NCBI RefSeq assembly: GCF_000004075.3
Contig: NC_026657.2
Location: forward strand, 29,110,408 to 29,174,407
Source: Cucumis sativus
Lineage: Eukaryota > Streptophyta > Magnoliopsida > Cucurbitales > Cucurbitaceae
DNA: 64,000 nucleotides
Direction of reading: 5' to 3'
Part shown: piece after piece, positions 52,476 through 64,000 of the stretch
Layout of the letters: every line of letters starts with the position of its first letter
Numbering within the stretch: the stretch's first letter is position 1
Notes under the pieces: generated by a model
Seen by the model: only the letters and a program-made list of their open reading frames with translations
What the model was told of the DNA's origin: nothing
Databases searched by the model: none
Program-made: the position numbers and the translations under genes

Positions 52476-53732
52476 CCCTCGTGTAGTGGGTACTCCATTG
52501 TTATACTGAAGCATAATTCAGTTGAAGTGGGGAAAAGTTATATTGATCACTCAGCAGATCACTTTAAGATCTCTAGTTTCTTGATATGCCAAGTTTGCAG
52601 TTTTCCCGACCTGTTTAGTCACTCAATTAACTCCTTCAGTTCCTAACAAATGGCCGTCCATCTTCTGTTAACCAACTCTTGGTTCTCCACTAATAAACAT
52701 ATTGATCATGGAACTTTGTCTCAATACATTTCTAATGAATCCATTTCTCATCGATCTGATTCACGCCCGCCCTTGATCTAACTATCCTTACAGTACAATA
52801 CTTTTTGTTCCAATTGCTTGGCTCTATCCAAGTCACTCCTTGAGAGTTCACTGTACTGAGCTGCTTTAGAAGCGTACTATCCATAATTGCTTCTCCAAGG
52901 AAAATAATGTTGTGGTGTTTGTTGAATGTCGTATATCTGCTGTTATATATAGCCAAAGGAAAGATATCCATAAAGAGTTTTAAGGCTGTCAGGATGTAAG
53001 GTTAAGGGTTATGCGATCTGTTGTTGAAACAAGATGATCGATATTTCCTTCGATGTTAAAATTACTTTTTCAATATCAATAATGAATGGAATATGTCAGC
53101 ACACATTTGAGAAAGGGTTATTTTTTAATCACCGAGAAACAAACAGGCAATTTGTTCTTGCACTTGGCTCTGAATTTCATTGACAATTGATTTGACTCCA
53201 CTCAGAAAAAGGTTCCCGAGTATTATTCCTGGACAAAGATATAGACATAAGTGATTTTAGGCATTTTTAATCAACTATTTATTGTGGGTTTCGATCAAAT
53301 TTCTTATTAATTGGTGACATTGGATTGGGGCCGGGCTGTATTACATGACAGATTTACACCATGTGATTTTTGTGTTGACAAATGACAATTCTTCAATTTC
53401 TTTTCAATGCTTCAAAATGGACAAGGGGATTCGGATATTTGTTCCTTTGACTACTTCAAACATTATTCCTAATCTTTTTCAATCTCATTGTCAGGACATG
53501 TGAGATTTGTCATTCCATTGCTCGAAATATTCTCGGACCAAATGAGGTTGAGCTAACAGAGCAGTCTAATGAATCCAACAATGCCTCCTCGACAACTACA
53601 GTTGCTGCATCAATTCCCTCATCAGACAGCCAAAGTTTCTGGTGTGGGCACCGGTTTCTGAATTTTCTGCTCGCTTGTATGGTATTTGCTTTTGTTATAT
53701 CTTGGCTGTTTCACTTCAATGTGCCCTCGTAA
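51522..53732 (+). CDS. RING-CH (RINGv, MARCH-type) E3 ubiquitin ligase, membrane-anchored
   Basis: Two exons (51522-51979 and 53495-53732) encode 231 residues. The C4HC3 RING-CH finger is complete, but its last pair comes from exon 2: Cys107, Cys110, Cys129, Cys131, His139, Cys142, then Cys155 and Cys158. The invariant Trp of the family is in CAETWFKIKGN. A Ser/Asn/Thr-rich linker follows, and one membrane segment near the C-terminus (LNFLLACMVFAFVISWLF) leaves only a few residues after it. RING-CH proteins transfer ubiquitin to membrane proteins. The start at 51522 gives MGPQEVSQSD; an in-frame ATG 15 bases upstream is possible but less likely. The intron contains a 34-base C run. From memory the counterpart is At2g37950, next to IPCS2, as here. 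Confidence 0.9.
52441..52474. repeat. Poly-C tract of 34 bases
   Basis: An uninterrupted run of 34 C on the plus strand within the RING-CH gene intron, followed by GCCCTC. Runs of this length are rare in plant DNA and the exact count is unreliable. Confidence 0.85.
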
Positions 53733-55934
53733 ACATATTGTTGCGTAGAAGAAAGTAGTATCGAAACGGGAAAATCAGAACAAGGAACTTGCAGAATTAG
53801 GAGCTGCAAAAGACCCTCCAGAGAATTGCCTACAGAGTGTCCATAACTTCATATAGATTATCATCCAATACACATGTACCTACCCCAACATTCCCCACAA
53901 AAGTTGTTTTTTTCACTGCACTTCCATTCAATTCCAAGTTATAGAGAAATGTGGCTCACTCGTGAACATCCATGATGATTCTAAGTTTTCCAACGAGCAT
54001 CATCTCTTTTTTTCCTTATCATTACAAGTTTTCAATATGGTTTCTCTGAATGATATCTTGTTAAACTATTTGCTTGTTGAGCATTACGATAATGTATAGG
54101 AGAAAGCCATCAACATCAACAAGCTCCGAGCTTTCTCAAGGCCTCTCCATGTTTGTAAAGCAAAGCTTGGAATTTAAGAGAGTATTCTTTTAATTTTGCT
54201 TAAATGAAGAACAAACAATTTTCCTTGTGGCAGTACAGGAACATGTTTCGTCCTGGTGTCGGGGAAGACGAGGCGTGTTTGGGATGGGACCTGTTTGTTG
54301 TCAAATGCAAACAAAATTTTGTCAGGAAAACTCATCAAACTGTGGGGTGAAGAGCTGCCCTTTTTATTGGAACTTCGATAGCTACGAATCTGTACAAAAA
54401 CTAAAGTGGCTTTTATTTTGGGACTTCTTTGTTAACACTGTTATTGTTCAAAGAAAGAGATGTTTCTTTCCAACTACCATCATATATCCACTATTTTCGA
54501 AAAACTATAGTAGAAAACTTTGAAAACTTTGGAGACCTCGATTTTGATGAATCCGATCTAGACTTGTCCTTTCTCTTTCAATGATGTTGGAGTAAATATT
54601 CCTTCCTAATGAGAAGCCAAATGGAATTACTTTGATTTTCTTTCCACTCAGGTTTTTGGTGAAATAGACTTGACATTAACATTTGTCTTCTTCAAACGCA
54701 CATTCATTCTTGACCGCACTTTAAAAAGTTTACCATTTTTCTTTCAGTATAGCGTTGGAATCTCAGAGAAGAAAAATTGTACTTTGGATAGTCGAATGGA
54801 AGGTAGGAATACCATTTGGTTTGTTTAATATTAGTCCATACACTTAAAATGGGTTTAAAATCAGTTTGATGAATCTTGCATATCATTAAATATAACATTA
54901 TTATCTGATTGATTTTGATAAAAACTAACTTTGACTTAGTAGACTTAAGATTATAAGAATTAAAATCAGAAGAAAAAAAGTGGATTCCTAAAATTAAAAA
55001 GAAAAACTACTTCAAAAACCTTAGGGGACCATGATGGTATTTCAACCATTAAAAAATAAAAAGAATCTGCAACCGAGATAGACTATTTAGCAGAGATGGA
55101 CATATTTTTTCATCATTTGTGTAATCAGGTATATTTTCAATCAGAATGAAAGTGACTTTTGCAGGCCTCTTTGTACACACACCACAGCCTTAAGAGGTTA
55201 CATGTGAAGGAGTATGAAAAAACAGTAAAATTGAAACAATAGATTTCCAAGAAAATGAATGAGGAAAGAGACACAATTTCATAGTTGACCATGGGGTTGG
55301 TTTATTTTATTAATGTGGGCATACCGCATACCCATTGCATAAGGCAATGCCATGTGCTCCCATATGTATAAACCCATTTCAAAGCAGAGAAACAGCTTGT
55401 TAACTTCTCTTTCTACCTTTTAAATATATATACATACATACATACATATATATATATATAATAATCACTAATAACAAAGCCTTCTACAACCCTCCTCGCA
55501 TGTCTCAAAAGTCAACAATAAAAATTTTAAAACATCAATAAACTTTCAGTAATCTATAAAGGGTGTAGATCTTTTTACAGAAACTAAGAAAGTGATTCAA
55601 AATGATCTAAACCAATGAACTTAGAGAGAGGTTAGATAACGTTAATTCCTTGATCCAACTAAAAGAAAAGAAGAGGGTCCAGTAAGTCCCTCTTAATTCC
55701 TGCCTAAATTAATTGCCAATATGCAAACGAGAATTTTTGGAACAAAAAAATAATAATAAACAAAGGAATGGGATTGGTAAAGAAAGTAAAATCTAAAAAC
55801 TGCATTTCCCAATAAAATAGATATATAACAGATTACCAGTCTTGGGAAAAGGAGCCAACCATAGGCAAGGAAAGCCATTAGTCTCTACATTGTAAGAAAT
55901 AAACAATCCTCCACAAGCAGTTGTGTTGTTTATG
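53733..55934. other. Spacer between RING-CH and IPCS genes
   Basis: Contains the RING-CH 3' UTR and AT-rich sequence. A 98-codon frame at 54227-54523 is unlike any family I know. A small inverted repeat CATTGC/GCAATG lies near 55338-55355, and TA/CATA repeats at about 55424-55461. The genes converge here. Confidence 0.45.
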
Positions 55935-58900
55935 CTAGGCCCCATTCATCGTGGTATTAACATGGACAGCGTTCCCATCTTCGGGAATCTTGCCATTTAC
56001 TTGATGAGTCCTTTGCCTCTGAACAAACAACAAAGTACATGTTATGTTAGATAGAGTAAGATGAAGACGGGTAATTTTAGAATCCCAACTCCAAAAGGGA
56101 AAGGAACTATTCACCATACATACCCTATCAGTGGGGTCCACGGAATTCCCATTCAAGAGCTTGTGACTCTCATCTCGGGTCTTTGTATCTCTCTCTTTTG
56201 AGCTCAGTGGCAATAGAGCAGTCCCATTAGTTCGATCAGGCAACTCTGCAAAATGAAATCCCAGTAGATAATAAGATAAACTTTCTACAGGATCCCAAAA
56301 TTAGGACTTCAATAAAGCCATGGTTACAAAACTAACCTGGTAGATTCTTATCGACGAAAAAGACCACCAAATTAACAGTATACCTACACGGAATCAACCG
56401 CTTTCGTATTAGTGGTAAAAGAGATGGTACTGGATATGGAAAGATCTCAACAAGAACACATCAGTCTTACCATGCAACCACAACATCTACGGTGTAATGT
56501 TTGCGGGATGCTATAATCAACAAACTCTGAGTCACAGCAAGCAACCATGCCAATTGCTTTATAAATCTGTAGTAATTAACAAAAAGTAATTGGTATGGAT
56601 AGGCAATTTACAGGTGCACATGGCAACACCAAGACCAAAAAGTATCATTGATGGATAAATACCTTTGCGTGCCATATTTCTGATAACTCCGGACAAAAAC
56701 AAGAGTGAAGATCATGTGTGATGAAAAAATCAAATCACCACAACCGTATAATACACCTCTAACTGCATTGAACCAGCAAAGTAAAACTCGTAAAACAAAT
56801 CAGTTTCGAAGGAAGAACAAAAACCAGAGAATGAAATTTTTATACTATCAAGACACTTACAATTCATCAATAGTACTTCATATGCATTATCTGGAGGAGG
56901 CAATGTGGCAAGTCTTGAACCCTGTATAATGCAGTCAGAGTTCATAAATTACAACGCTAAAACAATGATCAAGTTTAACTACTGCACAAATAGTTTATAA
57001 AGAAAGATTTAGGAATTATGCCTCTAACAAAGGAAAATAATTAACATGGAAGAGGGTGCGAAGGAAAGAAACTCATAGAGCATTTAATAATAATAATTAT
57101 TATTATGTTAAAATGTACCTCACGACAATGATAGTTTGGACCAGGCAGTTGTGTAGAATAGAATGTTAGGATACGAAGAATTTGACAACCCTGGTGGAAA
57201 CAGATTCAATCACTGAATTAGGGGATGCAACAAAATTTTAATGTTTTTAAAGAAAGATAACCAACTTGGAGAAATAATGAGATGAGAGAGTAGAAAATGA
57301 AAATACATAACATAACAAATTTGATATGATAAAGGAATGAATACTCATACTCACAACTAAAAATGCTAGAACCCTGCACCATAAGAGAACTGTATAGATC
57401 CTTTTGCTCTTGAGAATAAATGGGTGGAAAGACCACTGCAATTATTTTATTTAAAAAAAACAATTAGTACACCTGAACTGCAAAGAAAGGGAAAAGGAGG
57501 AAGTAATTCAATCAATGGGAAACAAATAAATGGCAATTTGCAACATATGTTGATGCACAATAATATCAGACGGGTGGGCTTTTGCAAACAGGGAACCACC
57601 TAAACAGGCTCATTAAGAACAACAAAAAGAATCGTGGATTATTGTGTCTGCCTAGCCTGAAGAGCTTGATATACTTATATGCCTTGCTAACATTAAAAAA
57701 AAAAAAAGAAGAAGAACGTTCTGATGAAAACCTTTAGCTCAATATGATCAGTAAACTTAACTATTCAAGAAATTATGAACAGAGAAACGGCAATTCATCA
57801 CTAACAGAATCTGTAAAAATAAAAATACTAAAACAGTCTATCATAATAATTTCCTTTATGCAAATGGGAGTAATTCATTGGTAAAAGATTTGAATTTCCA
57901 AGGACTCTCATACAGTTGCACAGCAATAAGAAAAAAATTGTGCAACGTAAGAAACGCAGGGTGGTAGGAAGAAATTAGAATAACAATTGAAAGACAACAC
58001 CATCAAGATACCACTTACCGCAACAAAGGATAGAAATATGAATGTGAAAAGAGTCTCACTGAGGTAAGCTTTGTCTGGACCTAACTCCTACACATTAAAA
58101 TTCGCAAACTTAAGCAACAATAATAGAATAAAAATAAAAGATGGGAAAGGTAGGAGTGAGAAAGATCGATACTGACCGGGAGAAGGAAGAAACCAACGTC
58201 CTGAAGAATTGGACCTGGCCGATGTATGTAGTGAACTCCATGAGCAGCAACTCCATGTATGTACTGAGGAGAAGAAAAAAGCTATACATTAGGCTTAGGC
58301 ATATAAAAGAAGACAAAATGACAAAAGACTAGGATAGAAGACTTAGAATCATGTTAGGTATTTAAGTTCCTAGAATTAGAATAATGTATTTCTCAAGTCA
58401 TAAGAAGGAGAAGATAAAACCAAGAAACTGCATAAACCAGTTAGCTAGACCAAACATGGCTGAATGGACATTTCCTAAATTTCTGGACAATGTATAAAAA
58501 CATAATTTAACCTCCCGACAGAAAATTAAAGATGCTAAGTACCATAAAATTTTCAAGAGTCCAAAAAAAATGTAGAATTATATATCATACTTCAGCCATT
58601 CATAAAAAAAAGTTCCATTTCCAAGAGAAAATAAAAGTTCAGTCGTCACCTCTACTTTGGATTTACTGGATGCAAATATTAGATATGAAACTTTATTCAA
58701 TTTAAAAAAGGTGGGACAAATTACGTGTTCAAACTTTACCGGTTCCAAATGTTTGGTTGCATAAGAAAACAAATCATATAGATTCATCAAAGTACCAAAA
58801 CCAATTCAAATTTAAAAAGAGAGTGGGTGGTGGGTAAACAAAGGCTACCTGTTCAAAAATTCGTAACAATATAAAGGATCTGATTTTCCTCGAAATTCTT

Positions 58901-59339
58901 TTAAGATTAACATTAGAGAATAATGTTTCCATTAGGAAGAAGATGAGTGGAGAAGGGCCCACAAACAAGCCGACCAACATTTTTTAAAAGAAGGGAGAAA
59001 TAGATAGAAAAAAGTAAAAATGCTTTAATGCAAAGATGATTCAAAGAAATAGAGATTGAAAGAAATACCTGAAAAACAAGTCCACCAAGAAGGTATTTCC
59101 AATTCTCGATGAGAAGGCTGATCTCCGTACTAATCTCTGCGCAGAATCTTTTCCATAGCTTCTCACAAGGAAGAAGAAAAAAAGGAAATATAAGAAAAGA
59201 TCATTTCGGAAACACACACACACACACACACACACACAAACCAGAAAATTTCAAAAATTAGGATTTAAGAAAAGAGAAAAAAAAAAGCAAAAAACAAAAA
59301 ACCTACCTTTGACGCTTCGCGACCAATGTAAAGATTCAT
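55935..59339 (-). CDS. IPCS: Inositol phosphorylceramide synthase (IPCS)
   Basis: Twelve exons on the minus strand (59339-59307, 59158-59069, 58263-58177, 58087-58019, 57435-57355, 57190-57119, 56921-56861, 56762-56663, 56566-56471, 56383-56337, 56245-56124, 56018-55935) encode 313 residues in one unbroken frame. The protein follows plant IPCS throughout: [16 protein letters not shown] at the start, [19 protein letters not shown], the motif [17 protein letters not shown] (His180), and [17 protein letters not shown] (His221, Asp225), the lipase-type triad. It has about six membrane spans and a hydrophilic Lys/Asn-rich tail. The enzyme moves phosphoinositol from phosphatidylinositol to ceramide in the Golgi. 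At the exon 7/8 joint it reads MNFRGV where relatives have MNCPRGV, so that junction deserves checking. From memory it matches At2g37940 and At3g54020. Confidence 0.93.
59212..59239. repeat. CA dinucleotide repeat in IPCS intron 1
   Basis: About fourteen AC units between coding exons 1 and 2 of the IPCS gene. Confidence 0.85.
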
Positions 59340-62300
59340 TTTGAATGCGCGTAACCACCAGTTCCATATTACTTCAAAGCCAAAATCTGAAGGTCAACAT
59401 CGCAAACTTCGATATATCTCGTTAACAATCCGTAGAATCAATCCAAAACCCAAAAATAAATAATCCGCTCCGTAATTGGGGTCAAAAGGAAGCAAAGAGA
59501 AAAGAAAATGGGGGTTGGAGAAAATCGAAGATCCAGTTGAAAATCAAGACCCAAGTCAGCGATTGGAATGGAAAATCAAAAGGGTAAGCGATGGATGAGA
59601 AACAAAAAAAGGCATTACTAGAAAAAGAAAGAGGGTTTGTGGGATAATGGAAGATAATAGTAGATAGAAGAAGAAGGAGAAGAAGGAGAAGAAGAAGAAG
59701 AAAAGAAGAAGAAGGGAAATTGATCGAAGAAATGGAGAAAAACAGTTGAGAAAAAGGAAAGAAGAGAGGGGGAAAGAAAGAAAGAAAGAAAGAAAGAAAG
59801 GGGAAAGGCTGCTTATTTTAATTGAATAATAATATTAATTTTTGTTAGTAGAGAGAAAAGAAAAGAAGAAAATGAAAAAAAATGAAAAAATGAAAAAACG
59901 AAAGAAAGATTTTGCCGTTTAGGGTGTGACCTTTTCCACTACCACTACTTCCATTTTCTCCGTCTAAACAAAATATTAAATAACCCACCATGTGGGGGAG
60001 CCTCTAAATTTAAATTACCTAAATTTACGCCCACTTCTACAAAATACCCTTTTCCTTTTCCTTTTCCTTTTACACAAAAACAAATTCATTCTTATATAAA
60101 ACCAATATTACCTCAAAATAAAATAAATAATTTGTTGGCAGCTCCCCACCCAACCTATAGCTTACTTAAACACTTACATCCTCTACTAAAACACTTACTC
60201 TCTTTTTTATTTACTTGGATGCTGCATTAAAAACTAGAAGAAAAATACACACACACTAGCCTTCTCATTTAAGGGTTTAGGGCCGCACCCACAAATGCCA
60301 ATACAAAAAACCACTTAAATCTTCCATCTTCCATCTTCCATCTACACTTATCTACCACACATACTTCAAACCATGTTCAAACACTCGAGCTTCCCAATGC
60401 TTTTCAATTGGAATCAACCATGCGTGTTCTTCAATTTAGAGAGATTCTTAAACTGACATTTCTTAATTAAGTGTAAAACTGGTGCAAAACAAACACTCTC
60501 ATTTGAAGTCATAAACAACCCTCTATTGTCTAATTTACATTCTTTTACATCAAAATGTATTGGAATTCAACCTCCAACAGTTGGTCCTTGGTGGAGTCCA
60601 CTACTTTTCACTCACACAACTGTCTCAATCTTCAAAACTCTATATAAAACTGTATAATAATTTTTGTCTAAAGTATTAATGTCTAGCCATTGTCAAACTT
60701 CATCCAACTTTTTGCAACATTTGTAACTATCAATATCAACATATCTTAAATGGTTAAGCTAAAGTTTACATACACCATCTAAAATTGTTCAATTCCTAAC
60801 TCTATGTATCCTTGAATATGATAAAAACCTTTACCTAATATCTTAAACCAACATTTTGGTAGAAATCTCTTACACACGATTAATTTGGGTCTACCACAGT
60901 ATTAATGAAGCTCATTCAAATTACAATATCAACCACATAACTTCATATTTAGTATTCTACGTACTAGACATGTGTTTTGTAAATTGTAATTCTTCTAGTT
61001 AACACTATGAATTGAAAATGTAACTAGTATATAAGTGCACATAACTAATTAAGATAATTCACACGGTAGTTTCTCTTTTCAAACAAAAAGTCTAACCATA
61101 GAATTATGAATATATTATCAAAACTTTCCTATTTATTTATTTATTCCAAAAATATCTCACTATTCTTTGAAACCTTAGGAAATGATATTATAGATCTTTT
61201 GACCAAACCCGAATAAGTAGCCAAAAGATTTTGTAAAATTATAAAACATGGAGTGATTGTTTTAATGATAGTATTTTGGTTTTAGTTTTAACATCATTTG
61301 ATTCGATTATCTTAAAGGACTTACTTTTCAAACAAGGAATTCCGAGCCAAGATTAACAAAAGGCAACTATCAATATCAAGCCGTTCTAACTATTAACACT
61401 ATACTTTTGTTAAGTTTTTCAAATGGTTAACATTCTATTCGAGTTGACTGCTCAAGTATATATTTATACATTTTCGTTAAAAAAATACGATTCAATTTTA
61501 AAATTGACGAGTGATGATGAGAATAATGAGATATATATATTTCGTTAAGAGGAGGTACTCTAACCAATGAATGAATTCACAAATATTCCTATACATTTTT
61601 GTAAGAACTAAATAAATAAAACTTAAACTTAAATCATCCCCTCCATATATTATATCCTCATTAATTGAACACTAATCTGAAGAGTTTTACAACATATAGC
61701 TTAAGAAACACAGGACATTGTTTGTGTACATACAATGGTGAGAGAGCTGACAGTGTGTTATATAAAAAGAGAAGAAGACAAAGAATTTTGTTATTTGTAA
61801 GGCAATGACAAGTCAGGGAGCAAAAAGAGAGGGAAACTCTGATCAAATTTTATTAAAAGAAGATAGAGTTTTAAAAGATTCTCAAAAATACAATTTGTAT
61901 CAAAGAGGTAAAAAGAAAAGAAAAAGAAAGAATGCTGAGGGCTGACACAAAACAACACCAAAAACCCCAACCAACAGTACTCAATATCTCATACCATCCA
62001 TGATTCTAAGACAAGCAACATACAACCAACTTAGCCCAATGCTTATTTTTCAGTTCAAAAAGTACAAAACGACTTCGTTTTTACCTTCGTTTTTTGTTTT
62101 TTGTTTTTTGTTTTTTTCTTTTCTGACTAATAAAAAAGCTGTGTAAAATGCTGAAGCCCTGAAGATAAAGATGAAGATGAAGAAGAAGAACAGTCAGTGA
62201 CATGATTCAAAACCCAAATCAACTATGGTGGTTAATTAGTCAACTTGCTTAATGCTTATCATCATACATTATTGAATAGGAAGTATGAGCTAATTGTTTA

Positions 62301-62810
62301 TGTGTCGTCACTTCTCATCTCCATACCTTTTAGTATAATATATAAACATACCATATTTAATTTAATTCAACAAGCGTGGAGTTGGAAATTTAAAATTTAT
62401 ATATATATATATATACTGACTTTTGAAAAACTATATATATTTTGTGATATTTAGCTTTGTCATGTGGTAACAATGTATTATTAAAATTTAATATAAAAAC
62501 ATTATATTACATACCTTTTTCCAGAGGTATGGGTTATGGGCTATGGCTATGCTTACCGGAAGAGCCCAAGACAAGTCCCACTATACGATATGGGCCTAGT
62601 CAGGCCCTAAAGCAATAGGCCTATTCCAATTGAGCCCACTTTCTCTTCTTTGAAGTTTCCGAAACTACCCTCTCTCTCTCAACACCATTACAGGTTCAGA
62701 TCTCTCCCTCTTCCTCTCCAGTTTCTGAACTTGTTGTCGACGCTCTTTGAAGATAGAGGAAAATCCCTAATTCCTGCAGTTAAGTTGGTTATGCTGTAAA
62801 TCTCCCCACC
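59340..62810. other. IPCS 5' leader, spacer and promoter of the UVR gene
   Basis: The first 600 bases are the IPCS leader and promoter, strongly purine-rich on the plus strand with GAA and GAAA repeats. From about 59950 to 62500 the sequence is AT-rich with no recognised gene; a CCATCTT triplet repeat lies near 60324-60342 and TTGTTTT repeats near 62092-62115. The stretch 62525-62640 contains TGGGCC and several AGCCCA/AGGCCT motifs and is probably the promoter of the UVR gene. Confidence 0.5.
59668..59800. repeat. GAA and GAAA repeats in the IPCS leader
   Basis: (GAA)n at 59668-59715 and (GAAA)n at 59772-59800, separated by other purine-rich sequence. On the coding (minus) strand of IPCS these are pyrimidine-rich leader sequence. 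Confidence 0.8.
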
Positions 62811-63881
62811 ATGGCGCTCCATACATTTAATTTGTGCTGCAATGTGAGTTCTACTTCTCTTTCTTCTTCTCTTTCTACTTTATATCATTATATTTCTTTT
62901 TTCAATTGCTGTAATTGCTGTAACGTAATCGATTCTCTCTCTTCCTTTCATTTAAGCTGTATCTGGAATTTAAATGTTTTGGTGATGTTATGATTTCGTA
63001 GGATTACGTTACCTTTATCAGCAGTCGGAAGAGCGTTCGCTGTTCGCAGAGTTTTTCGGTGTTTCATCATGTTCCTTCAGCTTTTCCTAAGCAATGTGAA
63101 ATTCGGCTGGTTAATTCGTCTAGTGGAGGATCTGGATTTCTTTTGCCCTCTAATTTTCGTCATGTCGGTTCAAGGAATGGAAATTTCAGTAAGTTTCCTT
63201 GAAGTTTTGTAATTTTTATGAGCCCTAATCAATTCCTTTAGTAATTTTGTATAGTTCCACCTTGAATTTTCTTCCAATTTCTTCAGTTAAATAGCATTTT
63301 GTTTAATATCTAGTACAGGGCCTTGCAAACAAGCATCTAGGAAGCTCTCATTTCGACCCTGTCAATTGAAAGCTGAGAATTCTAGTGGTGAAAGCATTAC
63401 ACTTGATGCAGAAACTTTGGAGCAGGACCTTCAAAACGCCATTGCAGATGAAGACTACGCAAGAGCTGCAGAAATCAGAGATACCTTGAAAGCTCTTCAA
63501 GAGGATAGCAAAACTCTAGTATTGACAGCCAATGCTAAGTTTTACGAATCGTTTCGGACTGGGGATCTTGCTGCAATGCAAACTCTTTGGGCACGAGGAA
63601 ATAGTGTTTGCTGCGTGCACCCAGGCATGAGGGGGATATCTGGGTACGACGATGTCATAACGAGCTGGGAGTATGTGTGGGCAAATTATGAGTTCCCACT
63701 GGAGATTCAACTCAAGGACATTCAAGTTCATGCACGAGGAGATGTTGGATATGTTACATGTGTGGAATTGGTGAAGACGAAAGGTAGCAGTTGGGGGGGG
63801 CAGTTTGTTACTAACGTATTCGAGAGAATTAATGGTCAATGGTTCATCTGTATTCACCATGCCTCACCTATAGATTTGTAA
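62811..63881 (+). CDS. UVR-motif and NTF2-like (SnoaL) domain protein, probably plastid
   Basis: Three exons (62811-62843, 63002-63188, 63319-63881) encode 260 residues. The first 85 or so residues are Ser/Arg/Phe-rich with few acids, fitting a plastid transit peptide. A UVR motif follows at about residues 97-130 (DLQNAIADEDYARAAEIRD), the short helical hairpin known from UvrB/UvrC and Clp adaptors. An NTF2-like domain of the SnoaL type completes the protein (ANAKFYESFRTGDLAAMQTLW, CCVHPG, ISGYDDVITSWEYVW, ending FICIHHASPIDL; landmarks FRTGDLAAMQ and HPGMRGISG). This domain pair is known in plants but its function is unknown. The first exon has only 11 codons. The start is the first ATG after a short leader. 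Confidence 0.88.
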
Positions 63882-64000
63882 CAAAACTTTTCCAATCATA
63901 CATTTAATTCAAACGCTTCAAGAAGATTGATTTCTTTTGTGTCATTGCAACGGTTTCTTGGACATCTTTTGAGTTGGGGTTGAAAATATGTGTAAACTAG

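Noticed and set aside
52732-52971. 79-codon minus frame inside the RING-CH intron, possible transposon remnant
   Set aside because: It vaguely resembles polyprotein sequence but has no diagnostic motif or terminal repeat, so it is not reported as an element.
53970-54052. Possible box C/D snoRNA (ATGATGA ... CTGA) downstream of the RING-CH gene
   Set aside because: The boxes are present, but no terminal stem forms and the spacing is loose.
54227-54523. 98-codon frame with many Cys between RING-CH and IPCS
   Set aside because: No recognisable motif pattern, no conserved domain and no splice partners. Probably accidental.

Overview
This window is nuclear DNA from a flowering plant, almost certainly a eudicot. 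The genes carry many short GT-AG introns, the spacers are AT-rich, promoters hold site II (TGGGCC) and telo-box motifs, and the proteins are typically plant: a DET2 steroid reductase, a reticulon RTNLB, a PAR1 protein, the plastid protein FLN1 and plant inositol phosphorylceramide synthase. Protein wording and gene density suggest a cucurbit, but that is an impression from memory and was not tested.

Layout. A partial minus-strand gene sits at the left edge (321-632). Then follow DET2 (1325-2104), an OTU deubiquitinase (2310-4954), a Josephin/ataxin-3-like deubiquitinase (6026-8582) and a reticulon (9669-11186), all on the plus strand. The HAKAI E3 ligase of the m6A writer complex lies on the minus strand (11929-14213), and an intron-containing tRNA-Tyr (14790-14883) lies behind its promoter. 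An AT-rich spacer of more than 6 kb follows. The next group is an O-fucosyltransferase (21241-24182), FLN1 (minus), YOS1 (plus) and a SOUL haem-binding protein (minus, to 28238). After it come a broken IMP-dehydrogenase last exon (29368-29723), three box C/D snoRNA candidates (30360-30845) and a beta-tubulin (32833-34358). An unidentified minus-strand transcription unit (about 35337-38600) and a LisH/coiled-coil protein (39160-41618) come next. The right third is sparse: PAR1 (46325-47302), a RING-CH protein (51522-53732), inositol phosphorylceramide synthase (minus, 55935-59339) and a UVR plus NTF2-like plastid protein (62811-63881).

How the genes fit together. They do not form one pathway. 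From memory, many of them match two duplicated Arabidopsis blocks, chromosome 2 around At2g37940-At2g38050 and chromosome 3 around At3g54020-At3g54130. The window therefore looks like a less fractionated version of that ancestral segment. Four genes act in ubiquitin biology (OTU, Josephin, HAKAI, RING-CH). Several others act in endomembranes or lipids (DET2, reticulon, YOS1, IPCS, O-fucosyltransferase). I found no clearly new multi-gene system. The most unusual points are the snoRNA cluster, the 13-residue repeat tail of the ataxin-3 homologue, the unidentified minus-strand unit and the IMPDH relic. Exon limits were placed by eye from splice sites and reading frame.
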